Shown here piece after piece: positions 1-10,055 of a stretch of 64,000 bases of DNA. Numbering within the stretch: position 1 is the stretch's first letter; each line of letters opens with the position of its first letter. The notes beneath the pieces were generated by a model that saw only the letters and a program-made list of their open reading frames with translations, was not told the DNA's origin and did no database searches. The DNA comes from Magnetococcales bacterium (GTDB lineage: Bacteria > Pseudomonadota > Magnetococcia > Magnetococcales > Magnetaquicoccaceae). The position numbers were made by a program, and so were the translations under genes. The stretch spans positions 62,001 to 126,000 of the forward strand of contig JADGAZ010000002.1 in the NCBI GenBank assembly GCA_015231755.1. Direction: 5' to 3'.

Positions 1-172
1 ACAAGGCCGCATCGAATACGTGCCGATGCCCGACGTGCTGAAAACCAAATATCAAAACTTTACCGAAGCCGACATCACCCACCTGCGGGCCGTGGGTTAC
101 GACGCCCCCTTCGACTCTTTGGAAGAAGGCATCCAGACCTTCGTGCGCGCCAAGGCGAGCGCCACCCCATGA
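1..172 (+). CDS. hldD: ADP-L-glycero-D-manno-heptose 6-epimerase, C-terminal end (partial)
   Basis: The window opens inside this gene. The last 56 residues (frame 2) include [27 protein letters not shown] and a final EEGIQTFV helix, matching the C-terminus of HldD/RfaD, which epimerises ADP-D-glycero-D-manno-heptose to the L-glycero form used for the LPS inner core. The stop overlaps the start of the next gene as ATGA (169-172), so it is translationally coupled to waaF. The NAD-binding half lies outside the window. Confidence 0.88.
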   Translation, partial: QGRIEYVPMPDVLKTKYQNFTEADITHLRAVGYDAPFDSLEEGIQTFVRAKASATP

Positions 173-1173
173 ATTCCGACGGGGCGATCCTGGTGATCGG
201 TCCCTCCTGGGTGGGGGACATGGTGATGGCGCAGGCGCTGTTCAAAACCCTGCAACAACATCACCCCCAAACCCCCATCGATCTGCTGGCCCCGGCCTGG
301 ACCCTGCCCCTGGTCAGCCGCATGCCGGAAATCCGCCAGGGCATTCCCCTGCCCGCCGGACACGGGGAGTTGGCCCTGGGCACCCGCTTCCGACTGGGCA
401 AAAGCCTGCGGGGACGCTACCGGCAGGCCATTTTGCTGCCCAACTCCCTCAAGTCCGCGCTGCTGCCCTGGTTTGCCGCCATTCCGGTGCGCACCGGTTT
501 TTTGGGGGAGTGGCGCTGGGGGCTGCTCAACGACATCCGCCCGTTGGACAAAACCAAACTGAAACGCACCGTGGACCGCTTCGTGGCCCTGGGACTGCCG
601 TCGGGCACCCCCTTTCCCGACTCCATCCCCCTGCCCGCCCTGGTGGCGACACCGCAAGCCGGAGCCGCCCTCCTTCAACAATACGACCCCTCGGGCCAGG
701 GACCGCTGCTGGCTTTGTGCCCCGGCGCCGAATACGGTCCGGCCAAACGCTGGCCTGCGGGCCACTTCGCCGCCCTGGCCCAGACCCGCATCCGGGAAGG
801 ATGGCGGGTGGTGGTGCTGGGCTCGGGCAAGGAACAAACCCTGGGGGATGAAATCCTCGCCGGACTCGGCCCCCACGCCCTCAATCTGGCGGGGAAAATC
901 CCCCTGGAGCAGGCCGTGGATCTGCTGGCCCTGGCAGAGGCGGTGGTGACCAACGACTCCGGACTCATGCATGTGGCCGCCGCTCTGGATCGTCCCGGCG
1001 TGGCCATTTTCGGCTCTTCGGATCCGGGCCATACCCCGCCTCTGGGGGGACGGTTGCGGGTGGTCTCCCTGGGTCTGCCCTGCGCCCCCTGCTTCAAACG
1101 CCACTGCCCCGACGGCCCCAAGGCCCGCTGCCTGGAAGAGATCACGCCCCGGATGATCCTGGAGGCCTTGTAA
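169..1173 (+). CDS. waaF: ADP-heptose:LPS heptosyltransferase II
   Basis: 334 aa, full length for the GT9 family. WaaF adds the second L,D-heptose to the LPS inner core on the cytoplasmic face of the inner membrane. The N-terminus has the family glycine loop ([16 protein letters not shown], about residues 9-24). The C-terminal nucleotide-sugar domain has [13 protein letters not shown] (about 261-273) followed by [13 protein letters not shown], and a Cys-containing tail ([11 protein letters not shown]) typical of WaaF. The ATG overlaps the hldD stop (ATGA). The gene lies between hldD and an lpxL-like gene, with waaC two genes on, so the heptose donor and both transferases are encoded together. 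Confidence 0.93.
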   Translation: MNSDGAILVIGPSWVGDMVMAQALFKTLQQHHPQTPIDLLAPAWTLPLVSRMPEIRQGIPLPAGHGELALGTRFRLGKSLRGRYRQAILLPNSLKSALLPWFAAIPVRTGFLGEWRWGLLNDIRPLDKTKLKRTVDRFVALGLPSGTPFPDSIPLPALVATPQAGAALLQQYDPSGQGPLLALCPGAEYGPAKRWPAGHFAALAQTRIREGWRVVVLGSGKEQTLGDEILAGLGPHALNLAGKIPLEQAVDLLALAEAVVTNDSGLMHVAAALDRPGVAIFGSSDPGHTPPLGGRLRVVSLGLPCAPCFKRHCPDGPKARCLEEITPRMILEAL

Positions 1174-1175
1174 CC

Positions 1176-2138
1176 ATGTCCCGTCCCCGCTTCCGTCACC
1201 GCGTCGAATGGCTGCTGCTCGAAGGTCTGCTGGCCCTGATCCGCCAGGGAGACTTAAGCGCCGCCTACCGCAAGGCCAGGGGACTTTCCCGGCTGGCCCG
1301 ACGCCTGCTGCATTCGGAATGGGCCTGGACCAACGCCAATCTGGCCATGGTCTACGGGAACGCCCTCACCCCGGAGCAGCGGGAACGACTGGCCATGCTC
1401 GCCTTTGAAAACATCTTCTACAGCCATATGGAGGCGATCCGGGTACACGAAATCTCCTTCCGAGACGAAGGGGTGGAACGGCTGCACGCGGCCCGCGAGC
1501 AAGGCCGCGGGGTGATCGTGGTGGGGGTGCATGTGGGCTGCTGGGAACCGGGTCTGAAACGGCTGGGAGGACATGCGGCACCAGCGGCCATTCTCTACCG
1601 GCACGCCAACAACCCCTTGAGCGAACAAAGCTTCATGAAGATGCGCGCCAGCTACGGCGTGGAGTGGATCTCCCGGCAAAACACCCGGGAGATCGTCCGG
1701 GCCTGCCAGGAACGCAAGGTATTGGGGTTCATGACCGACATCAACACCCGGGATGGCGGCGTCACCGCGCCGTTTCTGGGGGTCGAGGCCCAGTGTCCGC
1801 CGGGACCGGCCCGGCTCGCCTTAAAATTCAACATGCCTTTGGTGCCCATCATCGCCACCCGCCATGGGATGGGTCAGGCCATCTTCCGGGTGGGTCAAGC
1901 CATCGATCCCCACAGCGCCGGCTCCGGAGAGGCCCAAATCCAGACCCTCACCACCCGGATCAACACCGCCTTCACCGCCTGGGTCCACGAATACGCCGAA
2001 CAATACAACTGGCTGCACGCCCGCTGGCGCGCCCGTCCCGACGGAACCTTGTGGCGACCCGAAGAGGCGATCCACGCCAATCCCGCTCCGGCGACCCCGT
2101 CGCCACGGGTCATGCGGTTGTTGCAAAGTCCGCGATGA
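1176..2138 (+). CDS. lpxL: Lipid A biosynthesis acyltransferase (LpxL/HtrB family)
   Basis: 320 aa. Lysophospholipid-acyltransferase family member expected to transfer a secondary acyl chain from acyl-ACP to Kdo2-lipid IVA at the inner membrane. The catalytic HX4E motif is visible in GVHVGCWEPG (His119, Glu124). The family 'NANLAMVYG' segment precedes it, and LGFMTDINTRDGG plus FLGVEAQCPPGPARLA follow as the substrate-binding blocks. The gene starts 2 bp after waaF, and its stop overlaps the waaC start (ATGA at 2135-2138). Whether it is LpxL-like or LpxM-like cannot be told from the sequence alone. Confidence 0.85.
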   Translation: MSRPRFRHRVEWLLLEGLLALIRQGDLSAAYRKARGLSRLARRLLHSEWAWTNANLAMVYGNALTPEQRERLAMLAFENIFYSHMEAIRVHEISFRDEGVERLHAAREQGRGVIVVGVHVGCWEPGLKRLGGHAAPAAILYRHANNPLSEQSFMKMRASYGVEWISRQNTREIVRACQERKVLGFMTDINTRDGGVTAPFLGVEAQCPPGPARLALKFNMPLVPIIATRHGMGQAIFRVGQAIDPHSAGSGEAQIQTLTTRINTAFTAWVHEYAEQYNWLHARWRARPDGTLWRPEEAIHANPAPATPSPRVMRLLQSPR

Positions 2139-3157
2139 AACTGCTTTTGGTCAAGACCTCCTCCTTCGGGGATGTGCTGCACACCCTGCCGGCCCTCAAC
2201 GACCTGCGACGCCATCGCCCGGAGATCCGGGTCCACTGGGTGGTGGAAGAGGCCTTCGCCCAGATTCCCACCTGGTCGCCCCAGGTGGAACGGGTGATTC
2301 CCGTGGCGTGGCGACGCTGGCGGGGCGGCGTGTGGCAGGCCATGCGCTCCGGGGAGCCGGAAGCCTTTTGGCGCGCCCTGCGGGATCAACCTTTTGAAAC
2401 CATTCTGGACGCCCAGGGATTGATCAAAAGCGCGGTGATGGCCCGCATGGCCCACGGCACCCTCCATGGACTGGATCGGGCCTCGGCCCGCGAGCCATGG
2501 GCCACGCTCTTGTACCAGCGGACCCACACGGTGCCGGTGGAGCTGCACGCCACGGAGCGGTTGAGACGCCTGTTCGCCGCCGCCCTGGAGCTGCCGCAGC
2601 CCCAGGGGCCGGCGGATTTCGGGTTGGAGGCGGCACGCTTCGCCACTGACGCCAATCAGGCGGAGGGGTCCACTCTGATTTTTTTGCACGGAACCACCTG
2701 GGTCTCCAAGCTGTGGCCCGTGACCCACTGGCAGGAGCTGGCCCGACTGGCCAGTCAAGCGGGCATGGGCGTGGCGCTGCCCTGGGGCAACACGACGGAA
2801 CGCCAGCGGGCCGCAGAGATCGCCCAGGCGGCCCCTTCCGCCTGTCGGTTGCTGCCGCCTTTGACCCTGGCACAATTGGCGGCCCGACTGGCCGGCGCCC
2901 GGGCTGTGGTGGCCACGGATACCGGCCCGGCCCATCTGGCGGCGGCCCTGTCCACCCCCACCATCGGCCTCTACGGCCCCACCCCCACGGAGCGGATCGG
3001 CATCGTGGGGCGTCACGTGACCCGGCTGTGCGGTCCCTGTCCCCTGGCTCCCTGTCGTCAACGGGTCTGCCCGCTCAAAGGGCAACCAAACGGCTGCATG
3101 CGCGCCTTGACCCCGCAACAGGTGTGGCAAACCGTCACAGAGCAGCTTGGCATGTAA
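2135..3157 (+). CDS. waaC: ADP-heptose:LPS heptosyltransferase I
   Basis: 340 aa GT9 enzyme that adds the first L,D-heptose to Kdo2-lipid A. The N-terminus MKLLLVKTSSFGDVLHTLPA is the typical WaaC opening, and the C-terminal domain has ATDTGPAHLAAAL (about 259-271) followed by TIGLYGPTPTERIG. A Cys-rich tail (CGPCPLAPCRQRVCP) is present. The frame stays open well upstream, but the ATG at 2135 forms an ATGA overlap with the preceding stop and matches the family N-terminus. It is the last gene of the inner-core operon; a GC hairpin follows at 3181. Confidence 0.93.
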   Translation: MKLLLVKTSSFGDVLHTLPALNDLRRHRPEIRVHWVVEEAFAQIPTWSPQVERVIPVAWRRWRGGVWQAMRSGEPEAFWRALRDQPFETILDAQGLIKSAVMARMAHGTLHGLDRASAREPWATLLYQRTHTVPVELHATERLRRLFAAALELPQPQGPADFGLEAARFATDANQAEGSTLIFLHGTTWVSKLWPVTHWQELARLASQAGMGVALPWGNTTERQRAAEIAQAAPSACRLLPPLTLAQLAARLAGARAVVATDTGPAHLAAALSTPTIGLYGPTPTERIGIVGRHVTRLCGPCPLAPCRQRVCPLKGQPNGCMRALTPQQVWQTVTEQLGM

Positions 3158-3172
3158 ACTTTTGAAGAAAAA

Positions 3173-3206
3173 GAAGAGGTCTGGGGGATTCCTCCCCCAG
3201 GGTTTT
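3173..3206 (+). repeat. Dispersed GGGGGATTCxTCCCCC hairpin repeat, probable terminator
   Basis: A stem CTGGGGGA / TCCCCCAG (3181-3200) with a TTCC loop is preceded by an A/G-rich run and followed by GGGTTTT. It lies between convergent waaC and kup and can act as a terminator for waaC. The same core occurs twice, in inverted orientation, at 54286-54388, so it belongs to a dispersed family rather than being a private terminator. The rest of the 3207-3411 gap is AT-rich with no gene seen. Confidence 0.7.
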
Positions 3207-3411
3207 AACTATAGTTTATTTATTGATAATTTTTTACATAGCAATTCCAATATTATGCTTTAAAATGACATAACCATACAATTCCAAGTTTTCAATTTCC
3301 AGGAATCCCAAAGCAAGACAATGGGTTCACCCAACGGGATAAGATTCTTCTGTCCGGTCTGCGGCGTATCTCTTATGAGTCTGGGGCGGACCGCTAATCC
3401 TGACATACGCG

Positions 3412-5304
3412 TCAGATTGGAATGCGCACCCCAAGTTCGATGACCTTATCCAGAGGAATATTCAAATAGGCGGCAATGCTGCCCGCATTGTGTTGCATGA
3501 CAATCCAGAACTTGGTGCGCCAGGAGGAGAGTGTTCTTGTCTTATTTTCCTGGAAGACAAACACCACTCTTCCCAAGAAGTAATACGTCTCATCCGCATC
3601 AAATCCGTTGATGCGGATTTGACAGAGTTGTAGCGCTGCAGGAATGTCCGGAACCTCTTGATAGCCGTAATCCAGAAAAATACGATAAACGCTATCTTGA
3701 ATCAGTTCCACATTCAGCCGTTCGTGATCTTCCACATAGGGGACATCCTTGGTGCGGGTGGTTAAAATGATGACCCGATCATGCACCACACAATTGCACG
3801 AAATATTTTGCATAAGGGCACGGGGGGCATTGTACGGATCGGCGGTAAAAAAAATGGCCGTTCCCGGTGTTCTGCTGATGAGGGGATTGTTGGTGAACTG
3901 GCCCAGGAAAAGTTCTAAAGGAATGGTGTCTTGATGCCAAGCCTGCGAAGCCTGTTCCCCTCCCAACCTCCAGGTGGTCATAATGAAGAAGATCGAAAAA
4001 CCCAGCACCAGCGGAAACCATCCACCAGTGGGAATCTTGATGACATTGGCCAAAAAGAAGGTCAGATCAAAGGCAATGAAAATGGTCAGGAGGCTGAATT
4101 TGACCAGCCTGTTCCAGCGATGAATGGTGCTGAGGACGACCCCAAAGGCCAGGATGGTGTCCACGAGCATGGCCCCGGTGACGGCGATACCATAGGCGGA
4201 AGCTAGATTGTCAGAGGATTTGAAGGAGAGTACCACCAAGACGACACCGGTCATCAGACTCCAGTTCAAAAAAGGCACATAGATCTGACCCATTTCATGG
4301 ATGGAAGTATGGATCACCTCCATTCGGGGCAACAAACCCAGTTGCACGGCTTGGCGGGTAGCGGAAAAAACCCCGGAAATGACCGCCTGAGAGGCGATAA
4401 CCGTGGCTGCGGTGGATAATGCGACCATGGGATAAAGCAGCCAGGAGGGAACCAGCAGATAGAAAGGATTGCTGGCCGCTTCAGGATTGTGCAACAAAAG
4501 TGCTCCCTGACCGAGATAATTGAGGAGCAGGGATGGGAAGACAATAAAAATCCAGGAAATACGAATCGGGCGTGAACCGAAATGGCCCATATCCGCATAC
4601 AAGGCCTCGCCACCGGTCACGCAGAGAAACACAGACCCCAAAACGATAAAACCAGTTGTGGGGTTGTCCATGATGAACCGGATGCCATGCCAGGGGCTGA
4701 TCGCCATGAGAATTTCTGGGTGTTTCAAAACTTCAATCGCCCCCAGAGTTGCGAGAACCCCAAACCACAAGAACATGACCGGACCAAAATATCGGCCCAC
4801 TGATTCTGTTCCCCGTTTCTGTATGGCAAACAGGACGATGAGTACGACCAGGGTCAAAGGAAGAATATAGGGTTTGAAGAAGGGAGTGGCCACCTCCAGG
4901 CCTTCGATGGCGCTGAGTACTGAAATCGCCGGAGTGATGATGCCGTCTCCAAAAAAGAGTGAAACTCCGCACATGCCCAACAGCAGCACGAGTTTCTTCC
5001 CTCGCGGATTGTTTCCAAGGCTTCTTTGGGCCAATGCTACCAAGGCCATGACGCCACCCTCACCTTTATTGTCAGCTTGCATAATAAAAAATATATATTT
5101 TAGCGTAATAACGATAATAAGCGAAATAATCACAAGTGATATTACACCAAAGATGTGAGCGGGAGATGTGGCGTGACCTGCGCTGACGGACTCTTTGATG
5201 GAATATAAAGGACTGGTGCCAATATCTCCAAAAACCACCCCCATCGTCCCAAGGATGAGAACGTCGAGTCGCTTCTTTCTGTCTTGTTCGTGAGATTGAT
5301 CCAT
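3412..5304 (-). CDS. kup: Low-affinity potassium transporter Kup
   Basis: 630 aa, the usual length for bacterial KUP/HAK proton-coupled K+ transporters. The N-terminal signature GDIGTSPLYSIKES is present (about residues 25-38), followed by about 12 hydrophobic membrane segments up to about residue 450 and a hydrophilic cytoplasmic C-terminal domain. GDGIITPAISVLSAIEGL is the conserved block of the family. The ATG at 5304 is preceded by GAGGA at good spacing. The upstream 5305-5529 stretch is much more AT-rich than the genome average and holds the promoter, although no confident -35/-10 pair was assigned. It is a monocistronic gene convergent with waaC. Confidence 0.95.
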   Translation of the reverse strand: MDQSHEQDRKKRLDVLILGTMGVVFGDIGTSPLYSIKESVSAGHATSPAHIFGVISLVIISLIIVITLKYIFFIMQADNKGEGGVMALVALAQRSLGNNPRGKKLVLLLGMCGVSLFFGDGIITPAISVLSAIEGLEVATPFFKPYILPLTLVVLIVLFAIQKRGTESVGRYFGPVMFLWFGVLATLGAIEVLKHPEILMAISPWHGIRFIMDNPTTGFIVLGSVFLCVTGGEALYADMGHFGSRPIRISWIFIVFPSLLLNYLGQGALLLHNPEAASNPFYLLVPSWLLYPMVALSTAATVIASQAVISGVFSATRQAVQLGLLPRMEVIHTSIHEMGQIYVPFLNWSLMTGVVLVVLSFKSSDNLASAYGIAVTGAMLVDTILAFGVVLSTIHRWNRLVKFSLLTIFIAFDLTFFLANVIKIPTGGWFPLVLGFSIFFIMTTWRLGGEQASQAWHQDTIPLELFLGQFTNNPLISRTPGTAIFFTADPYNAPRALMQNISCNCVVHDRVIILTTRTKDVPYVEDHERLNVELIQDSVYRIFLDYGYQEVPDIPAALQLCQIRINGFDADETYYFLGRVVFVFQENKTRTLSSWRTKFWIVMQHNAGSIAAYLNIPLDKVIELGVRIPI

Positions 5305-5529
5305 GGAATCCTCATTAACCTTTGAGAGAGTTGCGAATATTTTTTGATCTCATGTTTCGCAAATACAGGAGAGCTTTTATAGACAAGACTTAAAGAAAGG
5401 ATAAACATCTACCGATGATAAAACAAGGAGATATAAAATTTATATAATAATTATATGTAATGTCTCTCCATTTTTATAAAATTTTTATGTCACATTTTCT
5501 TCACACTTGTCCAAAACAGCTTTCTGAGG

Positions 5530-5750
5530 GTGCGCTCTCCTGGTAAAAACGGCAAAATGGGATTGTCGAGATTCCAGTTCCGCCAACACCCACCAGGAGA
5601 ACCCTCTGCGCATCCAGATCTGGACGGCTCTGCTCGCAATCCTCCTGCTCAAGTGGCTGCACCATCCCTCCATGGCGGGATGGTCCATCTCCAACATGGC
5701 GGCCCCATGCTGCGCATGAACTTGTTCACCTACAGGAATTTTCGAGATGC
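5530..5750 (+). pseudogene. Remnant of IS4/IS5-superfamily transposase (C-terminal end)
   Basis: From about 5568 one frame reads ENPLRIQIWTALLAILLLKW...MAGWSISNMAA, then after a 1-nt shift MLRMNLFTYRNFRDAF in the next frame. The order and wording match the conserved C-terminus of DDE transposases of the IS4/IS5 type ('..AVRIQIWTALIAYLLLK..SLSNLxxMLRxNLFTYRxL..'). Only the last 55-60 residues remain, with a frameshift at about 5700, so it is non-functional. No terminal inverted repeat was found. It runs directly into an IS630-type remnant. Family assignment is from memory of conserved motifs. Confidence 0.6.
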
Positions 5751-5774
5751 TTTTCTTCAGGAGCGGGATCAATA

Positions 5775-6168
5775 CGTTGGCGTGTGCATCAGCACGGTGT
5801 CCGCAGCGATGCAAAAAATGGAAATCCGTAAAAAGACGACGCGCTACTCCGAAAGAAACCACACTAGAAGAATAGAATATTTACGACAATTCCGTCTTCT
5901 TAGACAAAAATATGGCAAGGAGAATGCTGTTTATTTTGATGAAAGTGGATTCGATCAAAGTGTAAATCGTACTCATGGATGGGCTACCAGAGGCCACAGG
6001 ATTCAAGGTGATATTCCGGGCCGCAGACACCGACGCACCAACCCGAATGATGGCCTAAAGAAACGGGGCATGGTTGGCACCTCTGCTGTTTGACCACTCC
6101 TGCACAGCAGCACTTGTCAACACTTGGATACACGCGCCTTTCCTGGCGCACCTGGACCCCATCAATTT
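5775..6168 (+). pseudogene. Truncated, frameshifted IS630-family transposase remnant
   Basis: The segment GVCISTVSAAMQKMEIRKK is the end of the helix-turn-helix region, and VYFDESGFDQSVNRTHGWATRG contains the first catalytic Asp region of IS630 transposases. After a frameshift and an in-frame stop near 6050 the neighbouring frame continues GAWLAPLLFDHSCTAALV..HLDPINF, the next conserved block. The N-terminus and the C-terminal part with the last catalytic Glu are missing. The homology stops where the msbA stop codon begins (6162), so the element was truncated against, or inserted at, the 3' end of msbA. Confidence 0.75.
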
Positions 6169-7976
6169 TGGGACGGCTCGGCCAGCAGTGGTACTCCTTC
6201 TTCCACCAACTCCTTGCCGATCAGCTTGCGATACTCCCCATCCTTGCGGGTAAGCAGCTCGGCATGGGTGCCGCTTTCCACGATACGACCATTCTTGAGC
6301 AGTAAAATATGATCGGCCCGCTCCACCGTGATCAGACGATGAGCAATGATGATCACGGTGCGGCCCGACATCAACTGGTCGATGGCATCCTGCACCGCCC
6401 GTTCCGACACGGTATCAAGGGCCGAGGTGGCCTCGTCCAGAATCAAGATCGGGGCATCCTTCATGAAAGCCCGGGCCACGGCCAAACGCTGACGCTGTCC
6501 CCCGGAGAGACGAATGCCGGACTCCCCGATCTGGGTGTCGAAACCCTGGGGCAGGGCCTGGATGAACTCCAGGGCGTTGGCCTGTCTGGCCGCGTGGAGA
6601 ATCCTTTCCATGGGACAGTCCGGCATGCCATAGGCGATGTTGTTGCTGATGGTGTCGTTGAACAACACCGTGTTCTGGGTCACCACGGCGATCTGGGAAC
6701 GCAGACTTTCCAGGGTGACCCCCCGGATATCGTGACCATCGAAACGGATGGTGCCCTGGGTGCCTTCGACGAAACGGGGCAACAGATTGGCCAAGGTGGT
6801 CTTGCCACTGCCACTCGGTCCGACGATGGCGATCTTCTGACCCTTTTTCAGGGTGAAATCCACCCCCTGCAACACATCCGCCTCGGATTGCAAATAGCGA
6901 AACCACACACTGTCGAAACGGATTTCGCTGGTAAACGGCGGCAGCGGAATGGCGTCGGGCCGATTCTGAATCTCCGGCTCACGGTCCAAAAGCCAAAACA
7001 CCCGGCTGGCCGCCGCCAATCCCTGCTGGATCATGCTGTTGATCTTGGTGATCCCCTTGATGGGCTCATAGGTCATCACCAAAGCGGTCAAAAACGAAAA
7101 AAACGTCCCGGTGGAAGACTCCCCGGCGATCACCCGGCTGCCGCCATACACGATGATGGCGATGATGCCGATGCCGCCGATCTGCTCCATCACCGCGTGG
7201 GAGAGTTTGCGGGTTTTGGTGTCCTGGATGGTCACCCGGAAATTCTCTTTCATCACCCGGGAAAACCGATCGATTTCAAATTGTTCCATGCAAAACGCCT
7301 GGATGATCAGACTGCCGAGCAAGGATTCGTGCAAAACGGCAGTCAGATGGGCCATGATCTCTTGCAAGCGGTTGTTCAGGCGGCGATGAATGCGGCTGAA
7401 GAAAATCACCGGCAGAAAAGCCACCGCGATGAATCCGGAACAAAAAATCGCCAACTGCCAGTCCAAATAATAGATCAGACCCACCAGCCCGATGATCTGA
7501 AACACATTCTTGACCAGTCCCACCGACGCGGACGAAATGCTCGCCTGGATCAAGGAGACATCGTTGAGAATGCGGGAAATCAACTCGCCGGTTGAGTATT
7601 GATAGTGGAAAGAGAGGGATTGCCGATGCAGATGCTCGAAGATTTTCAGGCGGATGTCCCGCACGATGCTTTGGCCCACCAACTCCAGATAATACTCATA
7701 ATAATAATAACAAATCCCCTTGAACAAAAAGACCGCCGCAATCACCCAGGGCAGATAGGTGAAATAGAAATAGTCCTTTTCGATAAAAATCTTGTCCAAG
7801 GCCGGTTGGATCAGATAGGCCTGAAGCGCCGTGAGTCCGGAGACCAGGATCATGCACAAGATCGCCACCGACCAGTAGCGCAGATAGGGTCGGGTATAGC
7901 CATACAAACGTCGCATGACATCATCGTCTGGTTTGTCTTTGCCGGCCGACAGGGGTTCTGTATGCTTTGCATTCAT
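6162..7976 (-). CDS. msbA: Lipid A/LPS export ABC transporter, permease-ATPase (MsbA)
   Basis: 604 aa half-transporter with six membrane segments in the first 320 residues and a C-terminal nucleotide-binding domain: Walker A GPSGSGKTT (about 383-391), ABC signature LSGGQRQR (about 488-495), Walker B ILILDEATSALD (about 508-519) and the H-loop in IIIAHRL. MsbA flips core-lipid A across the inner membrane. Last gene of the minus-strand LPS operon, starting 7 nt after the preceding glycosyltransferase, which supports MsbA rather than a generic multidrug exporter. Its 3' end touches an IS630 remnant, so the last few residues may have been altered by that event. Confidence 0.9.
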   Translation of the reverse strand: MNAKHTEPLSAGKDKPDDDVMRRLYGYTRPYLRYWSVAILCMILVSGLTALQAYLIQPALDKIFIEKDYFYFTYLPWVIAAVFLFKGICYYYYEYYLELVGQSIVRDIRLKIFEHLHRQSLSFHYQYSTGELISRILNDVSLIQASISSASVGLVKNVFQIIGLVGLIYYLDWQLAIFCSGFIAVAFLPVIFFSRIHRRLNNRLQEIMAHLTAVLHESLLGSLIIQAFCMEQFEIDRFSRVMKENFRVTIQDTKTRKLSHAVMEQIGGIGIIAIIVYGGSRVIAGESSTGTFFSFLTALVMTYEPIKGITKINSMIQQGLAAASRVFWLLDREPEIQNRPDAIPLPPFTSEIRFDSVWFRYLQSEADVLQGVDFTLKKGQKIAIVGPSGSGKTTLANLLPRFVEGTQGTIRFDGHDIRGVTLESLRSQIAVVTQNTVLFNDTISNNIAYGMPDCPMERILHAARQANALEFIQALPQGFDTQIGESGIRLSGGQRQRLAVARAFMKDAPILILDEATSALDTVSERAVQDAIDQLMSGRTVIIIAHRLITVERADHILLLKNGRIVESGTHAELLTRKDGEYRKLIGKELVEEGVPLLAEPSQN

Positions 7977-7983
7977 GGAGGGG

Positions 7984-8766
7984 TCATTCTTCCCGGGTTG
8001 ATCGCAGCGATAATTGTGAATTGACTTCGCGCAATTTCATGTATTTGAAAAACACGCCAGTGGCGTTGGAGACCGATATCAAAAATCCGTTGGCACCATC
8101 CAGAATGCCTCCCTGCAGCAAATAGTTCTTGAGAAAAGCAATAAAAGTTTTTACAACAATCATCGGCACCGCCGCGTGACGTTTTCCCGCATACTGACTG
8201 GCATACAGATCCGAATAACGCTGCATCTTGTCGATCAAGCCGGAGACCCCATCGAAGGAGTCATGACGGATCACCTGTCGCAACTTCACCACCCGCATGC
8301 CGGGTTGGACGATCACGCTCTCATGGACCAACGCGGCGCTGTAGGCCGTGACCCGACGGTGAAACAGGCGGCTCACATAATCCGGATGCCAGCCGCAACA
8401 GCGGATGACCTGTCCCCGGTAGTGGTTGCGGCGGGGCAACGCGTAGATGGTCTGGGAATCGAGACTGGCGTGCAGGGTGACAATCTCCTGACACGCCTCG
8501 GCCGAGAGTTGTTCATCGCTGTCCAGGGCCAGGATCCAGTCGTGTCTGGCCTGTTCCGTGGCCCAGCGTCTCAGGGGGCCGAAGCCGATGAAGGGGCTGT
8601 GAATGACCAAAACATTAGCAAAATCACGAGCGATTTCCAGGGTGTCATCCGTGGAGCCGTTGTCGCACAGGATCACCTCATCGAAGCCACGCACCGATTC
8701 CAGACAGGCCCGCAGGTGGCGGGCGCTGTTGAAGGTCAAAACCTGGACACTGATCGGAAGCGTCAT
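7984..8766 (-). CDS. Family 2 glycosyltransferase, LPS core (WaaE/LgtF-like)
   Basis: 260 aa from the ATG at 8766. GT-A fold signatures: DNGSTDDT (about 35-42) binds the nucleotide sugar, and ALDSDEQ (about 81-86) contains the DXD metal site. The body (RNHYRGQVIRCCGWHPDYVSRLFHR) and the end (ILDGANGFLISVSNATGVFFKYMKL) match the WaaE/KdtX/LgtF group that transfers glucose to core heptose. The frame can be extended to 8796 only with a rare ATT start and no ribosome site, so 8766 was chosen. Sugar specificity cannot be read from the sequence. Confidence 0.85.
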   Translation of the reverse strand: MTLPISVQVLTFNSARHLRACLESVRGFDEVILCDNGSTDDTLEIARDFANVLVIHSPFIGFGPLRRWATEQARHDWILALDSDEQLSAEACQEIVTLHASLDSQTIYALPRRNHYRGQVIRCCGWHPDYVSRLFHRRVTAYSAALVHESVIVQPGMRVVKLRQVIRHDSFDGVSGLIDKMQRYSDLYASQYAGKRHAAVPMIVVKTFIAFLKNYLLQGGILDGANGFLISVSNATGVFFKYMKLREVNSQLSLRSTREE

Positions 8767-8792
8767 GCGACAGCACTCTTTTTTTAGTACAA

Positions 8793-10055
8793 TCAAAGCG
8801 ATTCATGGTCACCTCCACGCAGATGAGCAAACAGCACCACCGTGAAATAGGTGAAAAAGTACCGCTCGGTAAAATCCATCAACATGGAGTTGAGCAAACA
8901 GCCCAGCGCAAACAGCACGACAAACCCCTGTGACAGATCCCTGAAGAATCCATCCTGCTTGCAACTGGCCTGCCACTGCGCAAAAAACAACAAAACCAGC
9001 GCCGCCATGCCCATCAGACCCAACTGCACCCCGAACTCCAGATACTGGTTGTGGAGATTGCTGGTCGGCAAGGTGGTGGTGGCCTGGACCAGGCCAGAGG
9101 CGGAGGGTTGAGGCGACGGGCGGGGGGAGCGTTCCTGTTGCAAACGCTCATAGCGAGCCAACACACTGCCGGTTCCGCCCCCCAGAATCGGTTTTTCCCG
9201 GATCAACGCCAAGCCATTGACGAAATAGTCGTAACGGGCGCCGATGGAGTTTTCGTGGCTTTTGTCCTGCAACAGCCGATAGTCAAGAACGGCGGCCTGG
9301 ATGCGTTGCTGGATGGTGCTGGAGGTGACGGTGACCACCACCCCAAAGACGCCCAGGGCGGCGCAGACCAGCAACAAATAACGACGGGGGGTCACCTGAG
9401 CGGCGAAGACGAAGACCAGCACCATCAACAACACATATCCGGAGCGTCCTGGAGAAAAATACAGAATGTACTGCATGCCCAGCACCGCCATGCCCACCCC
9501 GAGCCAACGACCTTTCCGAAACCGGAAGGCGTGCTGGGCCAGCACAAACACATAAAAAGACATCATCAGGCTGGTGGAGATGTAACTTTTCAACAAGCCG
9601 GGATTGTCCGGGCGGAACAACGGATAAAACACCGAATCGGGACGGAACCATCCGGCAAACACCTGGGCGATCACCGAAAGCACCACCACACCGCTCATCG
9701 CCACCACAAACAGATAGACCCCCCGCATGCGGTTTTGATGCGACGCGAAAAACGGCAACAACAAAACCGCCAACAGCAGATAGTGATACTTCCAAAATAC
9801 CCGGGCCGCCTCGGCCAGCGTCAATTCGCTGTAAAAAACCCCCAGCCCCAACAACACGAACAGCAGCAACAACGCCTGGGCCACCCGACTGGCGCCAAAG
9901 GCCAACCACCGCTCCCGCCAGCCTCCGCTCAACAGAAGCAACACCAAGGTCAGATAGGAGGAGATGGTGGTCAACGACGTGGAAAAGGGCAACGACAACC
10001 CCAACAACAAAAAACTCCTCACCGCCCAGGGATGCAACGGAAACACGACGCTCAT
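8793..10055 (-). CDS. waaL: O-antigen ligase / polymerase family membrane protein
   Basis: 420 aa, about 10-12 hydrophobic segments. The large periplasmic loop ends in [19 protein letters not shown], the conserved His-Asn region of Wzy_C/O-antigen-ligase proteins that join undecaprenyl-linked glycans to the lipid A core. The start at 10055 gives an ATGA overlap with the preceding glycosyltransferase and has GGAGGGGAG about 10 nt upstream; the frame is open 87 nt further but without that support. It lies in the LPS operon upstream of msbA, which favours WaaL. A Wzy polymerase is the main alternative. Confidence 0.78.
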   Translation of the reverse strand: MSVVFPLHPWAVRSFLLLGLSLPFSTSLTTISSYLTLVLLLLSGGWRERWLAFGASRVAQALLLLFVLLGLGVFYSELTLAEAARVFWKYHYLLLAVLLLPFFASHQNRMRGVYLFVVAMSGVVVLSVIAQVFAGWFRPDSVFYPLFRPDNPGLLKSYISTSLMMSFYVFVLAQHAFRFRKGRWLGVGMAVLGMQYILYFSPGRSGYVLLMVLVFVFAAQVTPRRYLLLVCAALGVFGVVVTVTSSTIQQRIQAAVLDYRLLQDKSHENSIGARYDYFVNGLALIREKPILGGGTGSVLARYERLQQERSPRPSPQPSASGLVQATTTLPTSNLHNQYLEFGVQLGLMGMAALVLLFFAQWQASCKQDGFFRDLSQGFVVLFALGCLLNSMLMDFTERYFFTYFTVVLFAHLRGGDHESL

